NCBI RefSeq assembly: GCF_014696825.1
Contig: NZ_JACJQU010000001.1
Coordinates: 124,001-188,000 of the forward strand
Source: Anabaena sphaerica FACHB-251
Lineage (GTDB): Bacteria; Cyanobacteriota; Cyanobacteriia; Cyanobacteriales; Nostocaceae
Length of the DNA stretch: 64,000 bases
Direction: 5' to 3'
The notes beneath the pieces are model-generated. The model worked only from the letters and a program-made list of their open reading frames with translations. It had not been told where the DNA came from and did no database searches. Below, piece after piece: positions 52,786-61,867 of this stretch (its first letter is position 1; every line of letters begins with the position of its first letter). Both the position numbers and the translations under genes were made by a program.

Positions 52786-55700
52786 ATGTTAAGTATTAAT
52801 CAGTTAAAGATAAGAGATTTTCTGAAAATACCTGCACATTTAGGTGTGGTACTAGTTGCCAGTGTAGTGGCTATTTTGATGGGTAGCTTGGTACTAATAG
52901 GCTGGTATTTTAACATTGACATTCTCAAACATGGTTTCCCTGGTAGTCCTGCCACAATGAAGGCAAATACAGCACTATGCTTTTTGTTGTCTGGATTATC
53001 CCTTTGGCTATCCCAAATCATAGCGGTTCAGAGGTCAAGTTTCAGGGAAACAGAGGGAGAGGTAAATAATATAAATTCTCCTCGTCGGCGTGTTTTTTAT
53101 TTGTGGCTGTCTCGAGTTTGTGCGGTAACAGTAGCCGGAATTGCTTCACTGACAATGATTCAATATTTGTTTGGCTGGAATTTCGGGATTGATGAACTTT
53201 TGTTTCGAGACTCACCAATAGTGGTGACGACATCCCACCCCGGACGCATGGGCTTTAATACCGCACTAAGTTTTATCCTAATTGGTGTAGCTCTATATCT
53301 AATTATTCAGCCAAAAAAACAGCGGTGCTATTGGTATGCCCAGATTTTTGCCCTAATCACCGCTTTGATTTCCTTACAGTCACTGATGGGCTATGCCTAC
53401 AAAGAGCAAATTCTCTATGGTATTGCCGCACTGACAACATCAATGGCATTACATACGGCGCTGATTTTCATGGCGCTATCTATCGGTATTCTGTGGGCAA
53501 GTTCAAAGCAGGGGTTGATGCAGGTAGTAACTAATGATAGCTATGGTGGTCTAATAGCTCGTCGTTTATTATTGCCAGCAATAACAGTACCTTTTGTCGT
53601 CGGTTGGTTAATCGTTAACGGTGAACGGGCGGGGATGTATGATCCTGCCTTTGGCATTTCACTGTTTGCTATTGTTTTAATTATAATTTTTAGCGTTTTA
53701 GTTTGGCAAAGTGCGATGGTAATTGATCGCCTCAGTCGTCAACGCAATCGCGCCCAAGAAGCATTGAAAGAAAATGAAGAGAAATTGCAAAGTTTCGTTA
53801 ACGCTAACATTATTGGGATTCTATTTGGCGATGTTTATGGTGGCATCTACCGGGGAAACGACGAATTTCTGAGAATAATTGGTTATACACAAGAGGATTT
53901 ACTAGCTGGCAGGATAGATTGGCAGAATCTGACACCACCAGAATATTTATATTTAGATGAGCAAGCGATCGCCCAAGCCCAGTCCAGTATAGACGGCGCT
54001 TGTGTCCCATTTCAGAAAGAATATATTCGCAAAGATGGTAGTCGCATTCCCGTGTTAGTTGGTTTTGTCCTGCTGGGAGAAGAACGAGAGAAGTCAATAG
54101 CCTTTATTCTGGATGTGAGCGCACGAGAAGCTGCACTGGGTGAACTCCAGAAAACCAAGAAAAAAATCCTCCTACTCAACCAAAAATTACGGCGACGAGT
54201 AACCGAATTACAAACTTTGTTGGACATGATTCCTATTGGTATTGGCATAGCGGAAGATCCAGAATGCCAAACTATTAACATGAATCCGGCTCTTGCCAAG
54301 TTACTGAGGATGTCACCGGACGTAAATGCCTCCCTTACTGCTCCCCTGGAAGAAAGACCAACAACATTTAAAGTTTTCCATGAAGGTAGAGAACTGACCG
54401 AAAAAGAACTACCCATGCAGTATGCTGCGGCTCATGGGGTGGAAATTTTGGATGTTGAAGTTGATGTTGTCCATGAAGATGGCACAGTCATCAATTTGCT
54501 GGAGTATGTCGCCCCGCTATTTGACGAAGACGGTAAAACTAGAGGTTGTATCGGTTCATTTTTGGATATTACAGAGCGTAAGCACGCAGAAAACTTGCTG
54601 CGAAATCACCAAAAATGGTTAGAAGATGTACTTAATTTGATGCCGATTCCAGTCGCATTTATCGAACCAGGAACGGCACGGGTTATATTTGCTAATCAAG
54701 CAGCTGATAAATTAGCTGGGGGTGAATTTCCCAAAAACAAAGCAGCAGAAGAATATCACACTGTTTACCATTGTACGGATGCAGTAGGTAATACCATCCC
54801 TAATGAACAAATGCCAGGGGTGCGGGTGGCGCGGGGGGAAAGTTTGGCAGGAGTTGAGATAGACTGGCAGACCTCTGGAGGTATTGTTTCTCTCCTCATA
54901 TTTGCTGATACTCTGCCAGCCATGCACGGTTATCCAGCCACCTGTATCATAACTTTCCAAGATATTAGTAAACTCAAACAAATACAAAACGACCTGTCAT
55001 CGGGCTGCAAAAATCTCCAGCTACTCTTTAATACAGCTAACAGTCTCCTATCCAACCAGCAACCAGTGGCATTCATTGATACTGTTTTCCACCAACTGGC
55101 AGAGCAGATTGATTTGGATGCTTACTTTAACTATGTGGTTGAAGGAAACTCTCCAGTCATGCGATTAGGTTCTTACAGAGGTATTTCTGAGGAACTGGCC
55201 AAAGAAATTGAAATGCTGGTGTTTGGCCGAGCGGTGTGCGGTACTGTAGCTCAGGAACGGCGGGCAATTGCTATAAATAACGTGCAGGAATCAACTGACC
55301 CAAAAACAGAATTAATTCGCTCTATGGGGATTAAGGCTTATTATAGTTATCCGTTGATAACTCAGGGGCGGTTGATTGGTACTCTTTCTTTTGCCAGCCG
55401 TAGGGTTTCTGACTTCAATGAAAATCAAAAAGCACTCATGCAGGCAGTGTGTGAGCAAATAGCGATCGCCAAGGATCGAGCTAATTTGATCGCTTCCTTA
55501 CAGGCACAAACTGAGCAGTTACGTGAAGCTAACCGGATGAAGGATGAGTTTCTGGGGGTTTTATCCCATGAATTGCGATCGCCTCTCAATGCCATAGTCG
55601 GCTGGTCTCATCTGTTGCGTACCCGCAAGTTCAGCGAAGATCAGGTAGCACAGGGACTAGAAACTATTGAACGCAACGCAAAGATGCAAAACCAGCTAAT

Positions 55701-56859
55701 TGATGATTTGTTGGATATCTCGCGCATCATTAGAGGCAAGTTAAAGTTTAACCCTCGTGCTTGCGATTTGGTTTTCATTATTAATTCAGCAATTGAAACT
55801 GTCTCCCTAGCCGCCCAAGCCAAGGAAATCAATTTGCACTTTTACCCATATTCTGCGGCTACGTTGGCACAAATAGAGGGGACAAAGGCTGTTTTGCCCT
55901 TTACCTCTGCTGTGATTGTTTCCGGTGATTGCGATCGCTTGCAACAAGTCATCTGGAATTTGTTAACCAATGCTATCAAGTTCACACCCCAAGGCGGTAA
56001 TGTAGAAATCAGGCTAGACAAGATTACTATCAGCAACCCAGAACCAAAAAATGATTGTAGCTGCACTTGCCTTGAGCATCAACAACCACCATTCAGGAAA
56101 TATGCTCAGATTCAAGTAATTGATAATGGAATAGGTATTAGTTCTGATTTTCTTCCTTACGTCTTTGATCGCTTTCGTCAAGCTGATAGTTCTAGCACGA
56201 GGTCTCATGGTGGACTAGGACTAGGATTAGCACTAGTGCGTCATTTAGTAGAATTACATGGTGGTACTGTTCATGCAGAAAGTTTGGGTGAGAACCAAGG
56301 ATCAACATTTACAGTCAAGCTACCACTCCTAGAAGAAAGCACAAATGTCGGGGAGCAAAACTGTAACAGAGAAGAAAAATCTGCCTCTGTGTCTCTGAAT
56401 TCTCTGGCTAATGCCACCCTGGCTCTATCAGCCCATCTACCTCAACTCGAAGGTGTACGAGTGTTAGTTGTAGATGACGAAGCTGATAGCCGTGAATTTA
56501 TTAGGACGGTACTGGAAGAATGCCAAGCAGAAGTTAAAGTAGTGGCATCAGCCTCAGAGGCTTTGCAGATGCTTACTCTGTGGAAACCGGATGTTTTAGT
56601 TAGTGATATTGGGATGCCAGAAGAAGATGGTTATTCTTTAATTCGCAAAGTGCGATTACTACCTCCAGAAAAAGGCAGAAATATTCCAGCAGCAGCATTA
56701 ACAGCTTATGCAGGGGTAGAAGACCGAATGCGAGCTATAGAGGCAGGTTATCAGCTACATTTGCCTAAACCCATCGAGCCAGCAGAATTAGCTACAGTAG
56801 TCGCTAGTTTAGTTGAGCGCAATAAAAACATTATTAACGAACGTATTACAGAAGTCTGA
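52786..56859 (+). CDS. Membrane hybrid histidine kinase with PAS, GAF and receiver domains
   Basis: A protein of 1357 residues from the ATG at 52786 (an in-frame GTG lies at 52753). The first about 315 residues hold roughly eight hydrophobic spans resembling an integral membrane sensor. Three PAS-type segments follow (about 335-450, 475-600, 610-735), then a GAF domain (about 745-910). The kinase core has His near 927 (FLGVLSHELRSPLNAIVGW), N box (NLLTNAIKFTPQ), G1 (DNGIGIS) and G2 (GGLGLGLALV). The receiver has Asp near 1273 (VLVSDIGMPEEDG). The input signal and partner regulator are unknown. Confidence 0.92.
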   Translation: MLSINQLKIRDFLKIPAHLGVVLVASVVAILMGSLVLIGWYFNIDILKHGFPGSPATMKANTALCFLLSGLSLWLSQIIAVQRSSFRETEGEVNNINSPRRRVFYLWLSRVCAVTVAGIASLTMIQYLFGWNFGIDELLFRDSPIVVTTSHPGRMGFNTALSFILIGVALYLIIQPKKQRCYWYAQIFALITALISLQSLMGYAYKEQILYGIAALTTSMALHTALIFMALSIGILWASSKQGLMQVVTNDSYGGLIARRLLLPAITVPFVVGWLIVNGERAGMYDPAFGISLFAIVLIIIFSVLVWQSAMVIDRLSRQRNRAQEALKENEEKLQSFVNANIIGILFGDVYGGIYRGNDEFLRIIGYTQEDLLAGRIDWQNLTPPEYLYLDEQAIAQAQSSIDGACVPFQKEYIRKDGSRIPVLVGFVLLGEEREKSIAFILDVSAREAALGELQKTKKKILLLNQKLRRRVTELQTLLDMIPIGIGIAEDPECQTINMNPALAKLLRMSPDVNASLTAPLEERPTTFKVFHEGRELTEKELPMQYAAAHGVEILDVEVDVVHEDGTVINLLEYVAPLFDEDGKTRGCIGSFLDITERKHAENLLRNHQKWLEDVLNLMPIPVAFIEPGTARVIFANQAADKLAGGEFPKNKAAEEYHTVYHCTDAVGNTIPNEQMPGVRVARGESLAGVEIDWQTSGGIVSLLIFADTLPAMHGYPATCIITFQDISKLKQIQNDLSSGCKNLQLLFNTANSLLSNQQPVAFIDTVFHQLAEQIDLDAYFNYVVEGNSPVMRLGSYRGISEELAKEIEMLVFGRAVCGTVAQERRAIAINNVQESTDPKTELIRSMGIKAYYSYPLITQGRLIGTLSFASRRVSDFNENQKALMQAVCEQIAIAKDRANLIASLQAQTEQLREANRMKDEFLGVLSHELRSPLNAIVGWSHLLRTRKFSEDQVAQGLETIERNAKMQNQLIDDLLDISRIIRGKLKFNPRACDLVFIINSAIETVSLAAQAKEINLHFYPYSAATLAQIEGTKAVLPFTSAVIVSGDCDRLQQVIWNLLTNAIKFTPQGGNVEIRLDKITISNPEPKNDCSCTCLEHQQPPFRKYAQIQVIDNGIGISSDFLPYVFDRFRQADSSSTRSHGGLGLGLALVRHLVELHGGTVHAESLGENQGSTFTVKLPLLEESTNVGEQNCNREEKSASVSLNSLANATLALSAHLPQLEGVRVLVVDDEADSREFIRTVLEECQAEVKVVASASEALQMLTLWKPDVLVSDIGMPEEDGYSLIRKVRLLPPEKGRNIPAAALTAYAGVEDRMRAIEAGYQLHLPKPIEPAELATVVASLVERNKNIINERITEV

Positions 56860-56978
56860 AAATGACTGTTCTGAATATCTAAAGTTACAATATCTTCACC
56901 TGTTGTAATTGCAGTCATTTTATTTACCTACTATTCGTTTCTTTATTAGCTGTTTCACCCACTTAATTTTTGATATAT

Positions 56979-57419
56979 CTACTTGCTAATTCTTCCTTTT
57001 GCTGCTGTTGATGGATACTTACCAACTTCTATTAATAACTGTCTTTCTATAATCCGTTCATCGTTGTTAAAATCGAGAATACGTGCGGTTACTTCACCAA
57101 TATCTGTTAGTGGTTGAATCATAGCCTCATCAAGTCGAAAATGATCACCCCAAAAGTCTCTGCGGGGGTTAAAAAATCTCACTAGTTCACCATTTCGCCA
57201 ATTAATTGAGCCTAAATCTGTACCTTTTTGCAAATTGCAGAAAACACAAGCATAACATAGATTATCGTCTGTACTTGCACCACCGTGTTTAACGCTAATT
57301 ATATGGTCAACTTGACATGATGCAGTATCTTCTTCTGAAATAAGACAATATTCACAAATATTACCAGCACGTTCCACAACTAAACGCCTTGTTTCTAAAT
57401 TAATGTAAGTACGAGACAT
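56979..57419 (-). CDS. HNH endonuclease
   Basis: A 146-residue protein. The HNH core is complete: CEYCLISEEDTASCQVDHI supplies a CxxC and the Asp-His pair, and GGASTDDNLCYACVFCNLQKG supplies the Asn and the second CxxC pair, which bind a structural zinc. The C-terminal extension (RILDFNNDERIIERQLL) is helical. It starts one base after the stop of an 86-residue protein gene, so the two are probably one operon. A 3' copy of the gene lies at 51959-52073. A role in phage defence or as toxin-like nuclease is possible but unproven. Confidence 0.9.
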   Translation of the reverse strand: MSRTYINLETRRLVVERAGNICEYCLISEEDTASCQVDHIISVKHGGASTDDNLCYACVFCNLQKGTDLGSINWRNGELVRFFNPRRDFWGDHFRLDEAMIQPLTDIGEVTARILDFNNDERIIERQLLIEVGKYPSTAAKGRISK

Positions 57420-57420
57420 T

Positions 57421-57681
57421 TTATTGACTCTCCGTGTTGATATATTTATGAGCTTTAGCTTTTGCTAATCTAATAATGTGTTCTAGATTCAAAAAAATAT
57501 CTAACTCGCGTTTTTCTTCTTTGGTGAGTTCATTATTTTTAGCTTTGTCAATTAAATCTTCTAAACGGTTTTGTGCTGTTTCTGAAATGTGGAAGTTAAT
57601 CACACTTTGAGGAGTAGTACCGGCAGCAATGAAATCTACAATTTCGTCGTAGACTTTGATGGTTTTAACAGATGTATTCAT
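57421..57681 (-). CDS. Small protein paired with the HNH endonuclease
   Basis: An 86-residue hydrophilic protein starting MNTSVKTIKVYDEIVDFIAAGTTPQSVINF. A predicted beta-helix start is followed by helices with NELTKEEKRELDIFLNLEHIIRLAKAKAH. I recognise no named family, but similar short proteins stand upstream of HNH genes in cyanobacteria. The stop and the HNH start are one base apart. It could be an antitoxin or specificity partner, and that is inference from the pairing only. Confidence 0.7.
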   Translation of the reverse strand: MNTSVKTIKVYDEIVDFIAAGTTPQSVINFHISETAQNRLEDLIDKAKNNELTKEEKRELDIFLNLEHIIRLAKAKAHKYINTESQ

Positions 57682-57704
57682 AGCGGCATCCTTTTTTTAT
57701 TATT

Positions 57705-57785
57705 TTAACCGTTTAATTCTGCTAATTTATTTTTTGCAAACTCCCTCACCTGCTCATCTGGGTCATTTTCTGCTCTGTCGCTTAG
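57705..57785 (-). pseudogene. C-terminal remnant of a HEAT-repeat/NACHT-type gene
   Basis: The minus strand reads SDRAENDPDEQVREFAKNKL, then AELNG and a stop. This is the typical last HEAT-like repeat of large cyanobacterial NTPase proteins. It lies immediately beside the family D element and downstream of the matching N-terminal remnant, in the same orientation. Confidence 0.6.
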
Positions 57786-57899
57786 AGGGTGTTTGAAAAG
57801 TTGGAAAAGGTATAATTGGTCATTCTGAGTGGAACAAAGTGGAACGAAGACTCTAGGGTTTTGCGCTACGTTCAGCATGACTTTTCAAACATCTTCTTG
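57782..57899. mobile_element. Inverted-repeat element, family D, short copy (118 bp)
   Basis: Ends TTAGAGGGTGTTTGAAAAG and CTTTTCAAACATCTTCTTGG are imperfect inverted repeats. The interior carries GTCATTCTGAGTGGAACAAAG and CGTTCAGCATGACTT, as in the copy at 52299-52456. It stands exactly between the two remnants of the NACHT/HEAT-type gene. Confidence 0.75.
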
Positions 57900-57986
57900 G
57901 GCTAAATCTTCTAAAATTGGCTTGAACACAAATCCCGCAGCCTGAGTTACTCCCCAAACAACTAACCAGTCCAACATAATACTCAT
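57890..57986 (-). pseudogene. N-terminal remnant of a NACHT/HEAT-type NTPase gene
   Basis: From the ATG at 57986 the minus strand reads MSIMLDWLVVWGVTQAAGFV, then FKPILEDLAQEDV and a stop inside the family D element. A WLVVWGVTQAAGFVFKPILE start is, from memory, the N-terminus of cyanobacterial NACHT-type NTPases with HEAT repeats. The NTPase and most repeats are gone. Such proteins are often linked to defence or signalling. Confidence 0.6.
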
Positions 57987-58326
57987 ATATAATTAGCTTT
58001 TAACTATGATTATATACATAAAATTCAGTAATTATTCTAAATAGCAGTAAATTTTATTTCTCTCAATATAAAATAGAGCAAATTTACTCACTAAAGTCTA
58101 AAGAAATATGAATATCTTTATATTTATAAGAAGATTAATAGTTAAATATTTTGTAAGAGATAAAAATAGCCCTGAATCTATATCAGCAGTGGTGCTTGCT
58201 GGATAGATTGGTGCAGAACCCCATAAACCTAGAATAGCAATTTTCTGGCTGTGGTATCGACGGCGAACTGATAAACAAGTCGATGTCTATTGAGCAAATT
58301 TGCGCGTGAACATGAAGGAAGCAACA

Positions 58327-59001
58327 ATGAGTAATAATTTAGCCATCAAACTGCGTTCTGGTACTCAACAAGCTCATACAGACGCAGAAAATGTCGGTTT
58401 CATGAAATGTTTTGTGCAAGGTGTTGTAGATAGAGAATGCTTTATTAAGTTTTTGAGTAATCTGTATTTTGTTTACAGTGAACTAGAAACAGCAATTGAG
58501 AAAAATAAACAACATCCTGTAATTAGTGGAATGTATTTTCCTGAACTAAATCGCCAAGTATCCCTAGAAAAAGATATGTTATTTTATCATGGGAATCTAT
58601 GGCCACACCTCATCAGACCATCAACAGCAACTCAAAATTACATTGTGCGTATTCATGAAATCTCTACTCACGAACCTGCTTTGTTATTAGGTCATGCCTA
58701 TACTCGTTATATGGGTGATCTTTCTGGTGGACAAATGTTACAAAAAGTTGCTCAGTCAGCCTTAAAACTGTCTGGATACGAAGGCACTTCATTTTACAAC
58801 TTTGAGCAAATTCCTGATAAGCAGGAATTCAAAAACAGGTATCGTCAAGCATTAGATACCTTACCCGTTGATGATACAACTGCTGACAAAATTGTAGCAG
58901 AAGCTAACCATGCGTTCTACCTGAACATGGAGATAATTAAAGAGTTAGAAAGTATTTTAATTCAAGCTTTAGGTCGAGCTACATATAATGACCTAGTTTG
59001 A
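58327..59001 (+). CDS. ho2: Heme oxygenase (biliverdin-forming)
   Basis: A 224-residue enzyme that opens heme to biliverdin, CO and iron, the first step of bilin synthesis. The ATG at 58327 (MSNNLAIKLRSGTQQAHTDAENVGFMK) is the usual cyanobacterial start and follows AAGGAAG. The ATG-like codon at 58300 adds nine residues without match. The proximal His is in QQAHTDAE (about 18), and the distal helix is in YTRYMGDLSGGQML (about 133-146), with the conserved GDLSGGQ. It lies 218 bases before hemN on the same strand, the arrangement known for the low-oxygen form HO2. The choice of HO2 over HO1 is inference from that neighbour. Confidence 0.92.
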   Translation: MSNNLAIKLRSGTQQAHTDAENVGFMKCFVQGVVDRECFIKFLSNLYFVYSELETAIEKNKQHPVISGMYFPELNRQVSLEKDMLFYHGNLWPHLIRPSTATQNYIVRIHEISTHEPALLLGHAYTRYMGDLSGGQMLQKVAQSALKLSGYEGTSFYNFEQIPDKQEFKNRYRQALDTLPVDDTTADKIVAEANHAFYLNMEIIKELESILIQALGRATYNDLV

Positions 59002-59219
59002 TATAGTATTTTTAATCAACACCGGGTTTCTTGAAGTAAGTCCTAGCTAGTTCGTTTCAGTAATTGAAGCGGAAACATACAAATATATTGGCACTTAGTA
59101 ATAAGAAATTGCCAATCTTACAACAATCAATTGGGAAATATCAGCGTAATTATTCCCAATTCAAAAATTACAATTCCTACAATCACTAGCAGTAAACTAA
59201 AAGTCACTCGGAGGTTTTA

Positions 59220-60602
59220 ATGGTCTTTCTATTACCTGGTGTAAAATTTGATCTGGATCTGATTAAAAAGTATGACACCCGCGCACCCAGATACACCAGT
59301 TACCCACCCGCTACAGAGTTAAGTGAAACATTCACCGCGCAAGACTTTGAAAGATCCATCATCACCTCAAATCAACGTCAAACGCCACTATCTTTGTATT
59401 TCCACATTCCTTTTTGTCAGACGGCTTGTTATTTCTGTGGTTGTAATACGGTAATTTCTAATAACAAGAATATTGCCAAACCTTATCTACAAAATTTGGC
59501 ACAGGAAATCAAAAACACCACAGCATTGATAGATACCAGCCGAAAAGTGCTTCAGATTCACTGGGGTGGAGGTACACCTAATTATTTGGAACTCAACCAA
59601 GTTGAATTTTTGTGGAACAAGATTAACCGTTATTTCACTATTGATTCACAAGCGGAAGTTTCCATTGAAATTAATCCTCGCTATGTCAATAGAGAATACA
59701 TTCAATTTCTGAGAGATATTGGTTTTAATCGCATTAGTTTTGGTATCCAAGACTTTAACCCACAAGTGCAAGAAGCCGTTAACCGTATCCAACCAGAAAA
59801 AATGCTATTTGATGCGATGGATTGGATTAAGGAGGCTAATTTTGCTAGTGTCAATGTAGACTTAATTTATGGTTTACCCTACCAAACTCTGCATACTTTT
59901 CAGGAAACAGTCAAAAAGACAATTGCTTTAGATCCTGACAGAATTGTGGTGTTTAATTTTGCCTATGTTCCCTGGATGAAACCTGTGCAGAAAAGAATTT
60001 CTGAAGATTCATTACCTACAGCACAGGAAAAGTTAGATATTCTCAAGATGACCATTGAAGAGTTAACAAATAACGAGTATTTGTTTATTGGGATGGATCA
60101 TTTTGCCAAAACTAATAATGAATTAGCGATCGCTCAACGTAATGGTACACTAAAACGCAACTTCCAAGGTTACACCACCCACGCAGAAACAGAACTTTTT
60201 GGTTTTGGTTCTACATCTATCAGTATGCTAGAAGATGCTTATGCTCAAAACCATAAAGGTTTAAAGGACTATTATCAAGCTGTGTCAGCAGGTGTTATTC
60301 CCACCAGTAAAGGCATTCAATTAACCCAAGATGACATCATCAGACGGGATGTAATTATGTCTATTATGTCTCACTTTCAGCTACATAAGTCAGACATTGA
60401 ACGTAAATATCACATCAATTTTGATGGCTATTTCTCCCAAGAACTAGAAGAGTTAAAACCTCTAGAAAATGATGGACTAGTGAATTTATTCACCGACGAA
60501 ATCCAAATCACTGATACTGGTAGATTATTAGTAAGAAATATTGCGGTGAACTTCGATACTCATAGCAGAATTAGAGAAAGAAAATTCTCTCGTGCCATTT
60601 GA
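59220..60602 (+). CDS. hemN: Oxygen-independent coproporphyrinogen III dehydrogenase (HemN)
   Basis: A 460-residue radical SAM enzyme that turns coproporphyrinogen III into protoporphyrinogen IX without O2. The start has a strong Shine-Dalgarno (GGAGG at 59210-59214). The [4Fe-4S] cluster motif is FHIPFCQTACYFCGCN (about 61-76, Cys-x3-Cys-x2-Cys plus the extra HemN Cys). The GGGTPNYL SAM-binding motif (about 119-126), the opening IKKYDTRAPRYTSYPPATE (about 15-33) and the C-terminal winged-helix part identify a true HemN, not a HemW-type protein. Paired with the heme oxygenase upstream. Confidence 0.95.
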   Translation: MVFLLPGVKFDLDLIKKYDTRAPRYTSYPPATELSETFTAQDFERSIITSNQRQTPLSLYFHIPFCQTACYFCGCNTVISNNKNIAKPYLQNLAQEIKNTTALIDTSRKVLQIHWGGGTPNYLELNQVEFLWNKINRYFTIDSQAEVSIEINPRYVNREYIQFLRDIGFNRISFGIQDFNPQVQEAVNRIQPEKMLFDAMDWIKEANFASVNVDLIYGLPYQTLHTFQETVKKTIALDPDRIVVFNFAYVPWMKPVQKRISEDSLPTAQEKLDILKMTIEELTNNEYLFIGMDHFAKTNNELAIAQRNGTLKRNFQGYTTHAETELFGFGSTSISMLEDAYAQNHKGLKDYYQAVSAGVIPTSKGIQLTQDDIIRRDVIMSIMSHFQLHKSDIERKYHINFDGYFSQELEELKPLENDGLVNLFTDEIQITDTGRLLVRNIAVNFDTHSRIRERKFSRAI

Positions 60603-60616
60603 GTATTGAGGCTCAA

Positions 60617-60645
60617 ATCCCCGACTTCTTTAAGAAATTGGGGAT
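60617..60645 (+). terminator. Possible terminator after hemN
   Basis: ATCCCCGACTTCTT pairs imperfectly with AAGAAATTGGGGAT, followed by a T-rich stretch (60646-60659). It is a degenerate copy of the palindrome at 16546-16578. Confidence 0.5.
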
Positions 60646-60784
60646 ATTTTGATCTTTTTAACTTTTTAAATTATCTATCAACTATCTCCATCTTTTGATT
60701 TATAAAATTATGCCGAATGGTAGAAAAAAAATTCTTTAATTGCTGATAAATTTGATACAGATCAAATTATAGAGGTAATCAGCA

Positions 60785-61060
60785 ATGATTAATATTATTG
60801 CTTGGGTAATTTTAGGACTATTAGCTGGTGCGCTTGCTAAAGCTGTTTATCCAGGTCGTCAAGGTGGCGGTATTCTCTCAACAATAATTTTAGGTGTTGT
60901 AGGTGCTTTTATCGGTGGTACTTTGTTTACACTCCTCCGCACTGGCACTCTACAACTTACGGCTACCACTTTAAGTATTCCTGGTATTTTGGTGGCGATA
61001 ATTGGTGCAATGATTGCGATTTATTTATGGACGCTATTCCAAAGAAGTAGCCGAGCCTAA
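60785..61060 (+). CDS. GlsB/YeaQ/YmgE-type small membrane protein
   Basis: A 91-residue protein with three hydrophobic spans: IIAWVILGLLAGALAKAVYPG (about 4-24), STIILGVVGAFIGGTLFTLL (about 32-51) and IPGILVAIIGAMIAIYLWTL (about 65-84). The GxxAGxxAK...PGRQGGG pattern is that of the transglycosylase-associated GlsB/YeaQ/YmgE family, often stress induced. AGAGGTAATCAGCA precedes the ATG. The function in cyanobacteria is not known. It lies between hemN and the Mn-catalase on the same strand. Confidence 0.88.
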   Translation: MINIIAWVILGLLAGALAKAVYPGRQGGGILSTIILGVVGAFIGGTLFTLLRTGTLQLTATTLSIPGILVAIIGAMIAIYLWTLFQRSSRA

Positions 61061-61174
61061 CTTTTTAACTAAGTCGGGTTCAGGATGGGAAGATTATTAA
61101 GATTCATCCTGTGCGCTTGGCAGTAGCCATATATCCTTCTTTTTACCCTGTTTAATTGGAAATTAATTGTTTGT

Positions 61175-61867
61175 ATGTTTTTTCACAAAAAAGAACCGAT
61201 TCATTCGGTAAAAGTTGATGAATGCAACCCTCGTTTTGCTCAATTACTTCTAGAGCAATTTGGTGGCGCAACAGGTGAACTCACAGCTGCTTTGCAATAT
61301 TGGGTGCAATCTTTTCATGTTGAGAATGCTGGTATTCGGGATATGCTCCAGGATATTGCTATTGAAGAATTCGGTCATTTAGAGATGGTTGGTAAACTCA
61401 TCGAAGCTCATACAAAAAATTCCGACCAAACCGAAGCTTACAAAAGCACTCTTTTTGCTATTCGAGGAATTGGTCCCCATTTTCTTGATAGTCAAGGAAA
61501 TGCTTGGAGTGCAAATTACTTGAATGAGGGTGGTGATGTAGTCCGTGATTTACGGGCGAATATTGCCGCAGAAGCTGGCGCTCGACAAACCTATGAAGAG
61601 TTAATTAAGCTGTCCACAGATCAGGGAACTAAAAACACTTTAGTGCATTTGTTAACACGAGAAATTTCTCATACCCAAATGTTTATGAAAGCTCTGGATT
61701 CTTTGGGTAAGTTGACTGATCCTTTCTTTGGTAATGTTCAGCCAGATGAAACTGTCTCTCTTTATTACAACTTATCGACAAACGGAACCGATCAGCATCA
61801 GCGTGGTCCTTGGAACTCTGAACCAACATTTAATTACGTCGCCAATCCTTTAGAATCTCGCTCTTAA
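61175..61867 (+). CDS. Manganese catalase
   Basis: A 230-residue ferritin-like dimanganese catalase that splits hydrogen peroxide. Ligand pairs are visible: Glu35 (GGATGELTAALQYW), Glu65 and His68 (IEEFGHLEMV), and a second set in AAEAGARQTYEEL and LTREISHTQMF. The form is the short, minimal cyanobacterial Mn-catalase type (KatB-like) without the longer C-terminal tail of other Mn-catalases. It is soluble, without signal peptide. Nearby hemN and acsF are oxygen-sensitive or low-oxygen enzymes, so removal of peroxide fits the neighbourhood, but a link is inference. Confidence 0.92.
   Translation: MFFHKKEPIHSVKVDECNPRFAQLLLEQFGGATGELTAALQYWVQSFHVENAGIRDMLQDIAIEEFGHLEMVGKLIEAHTKNSDQTEAYKSTLFAIRGIGPHFLDSQGNAWSANYLNEGGDVVRDLRANIAAEAGARQTYEELIKLSTDQGTKNTLVHLLTREISHTQMFMKALDSLGKLTDPFFGNVQPDETVSLYYNLSTNGTDQHQRGPWNSEPTFNYVANPLESRS

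Larger units (their letters stand above)
57682..58326. other. Intergenic region with a decayed NACHT/HEAT-type gene and a MITE
   Basis: It holds two minus-strand coding ends (57705-57785 and 57890-57986) on either side of a family D element. The following 340 bases, to the heme oxygenase, are AT-rich with no gene and should hold the promoter for the heme oxygenase-hemN genes. Confidence 0.65.
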
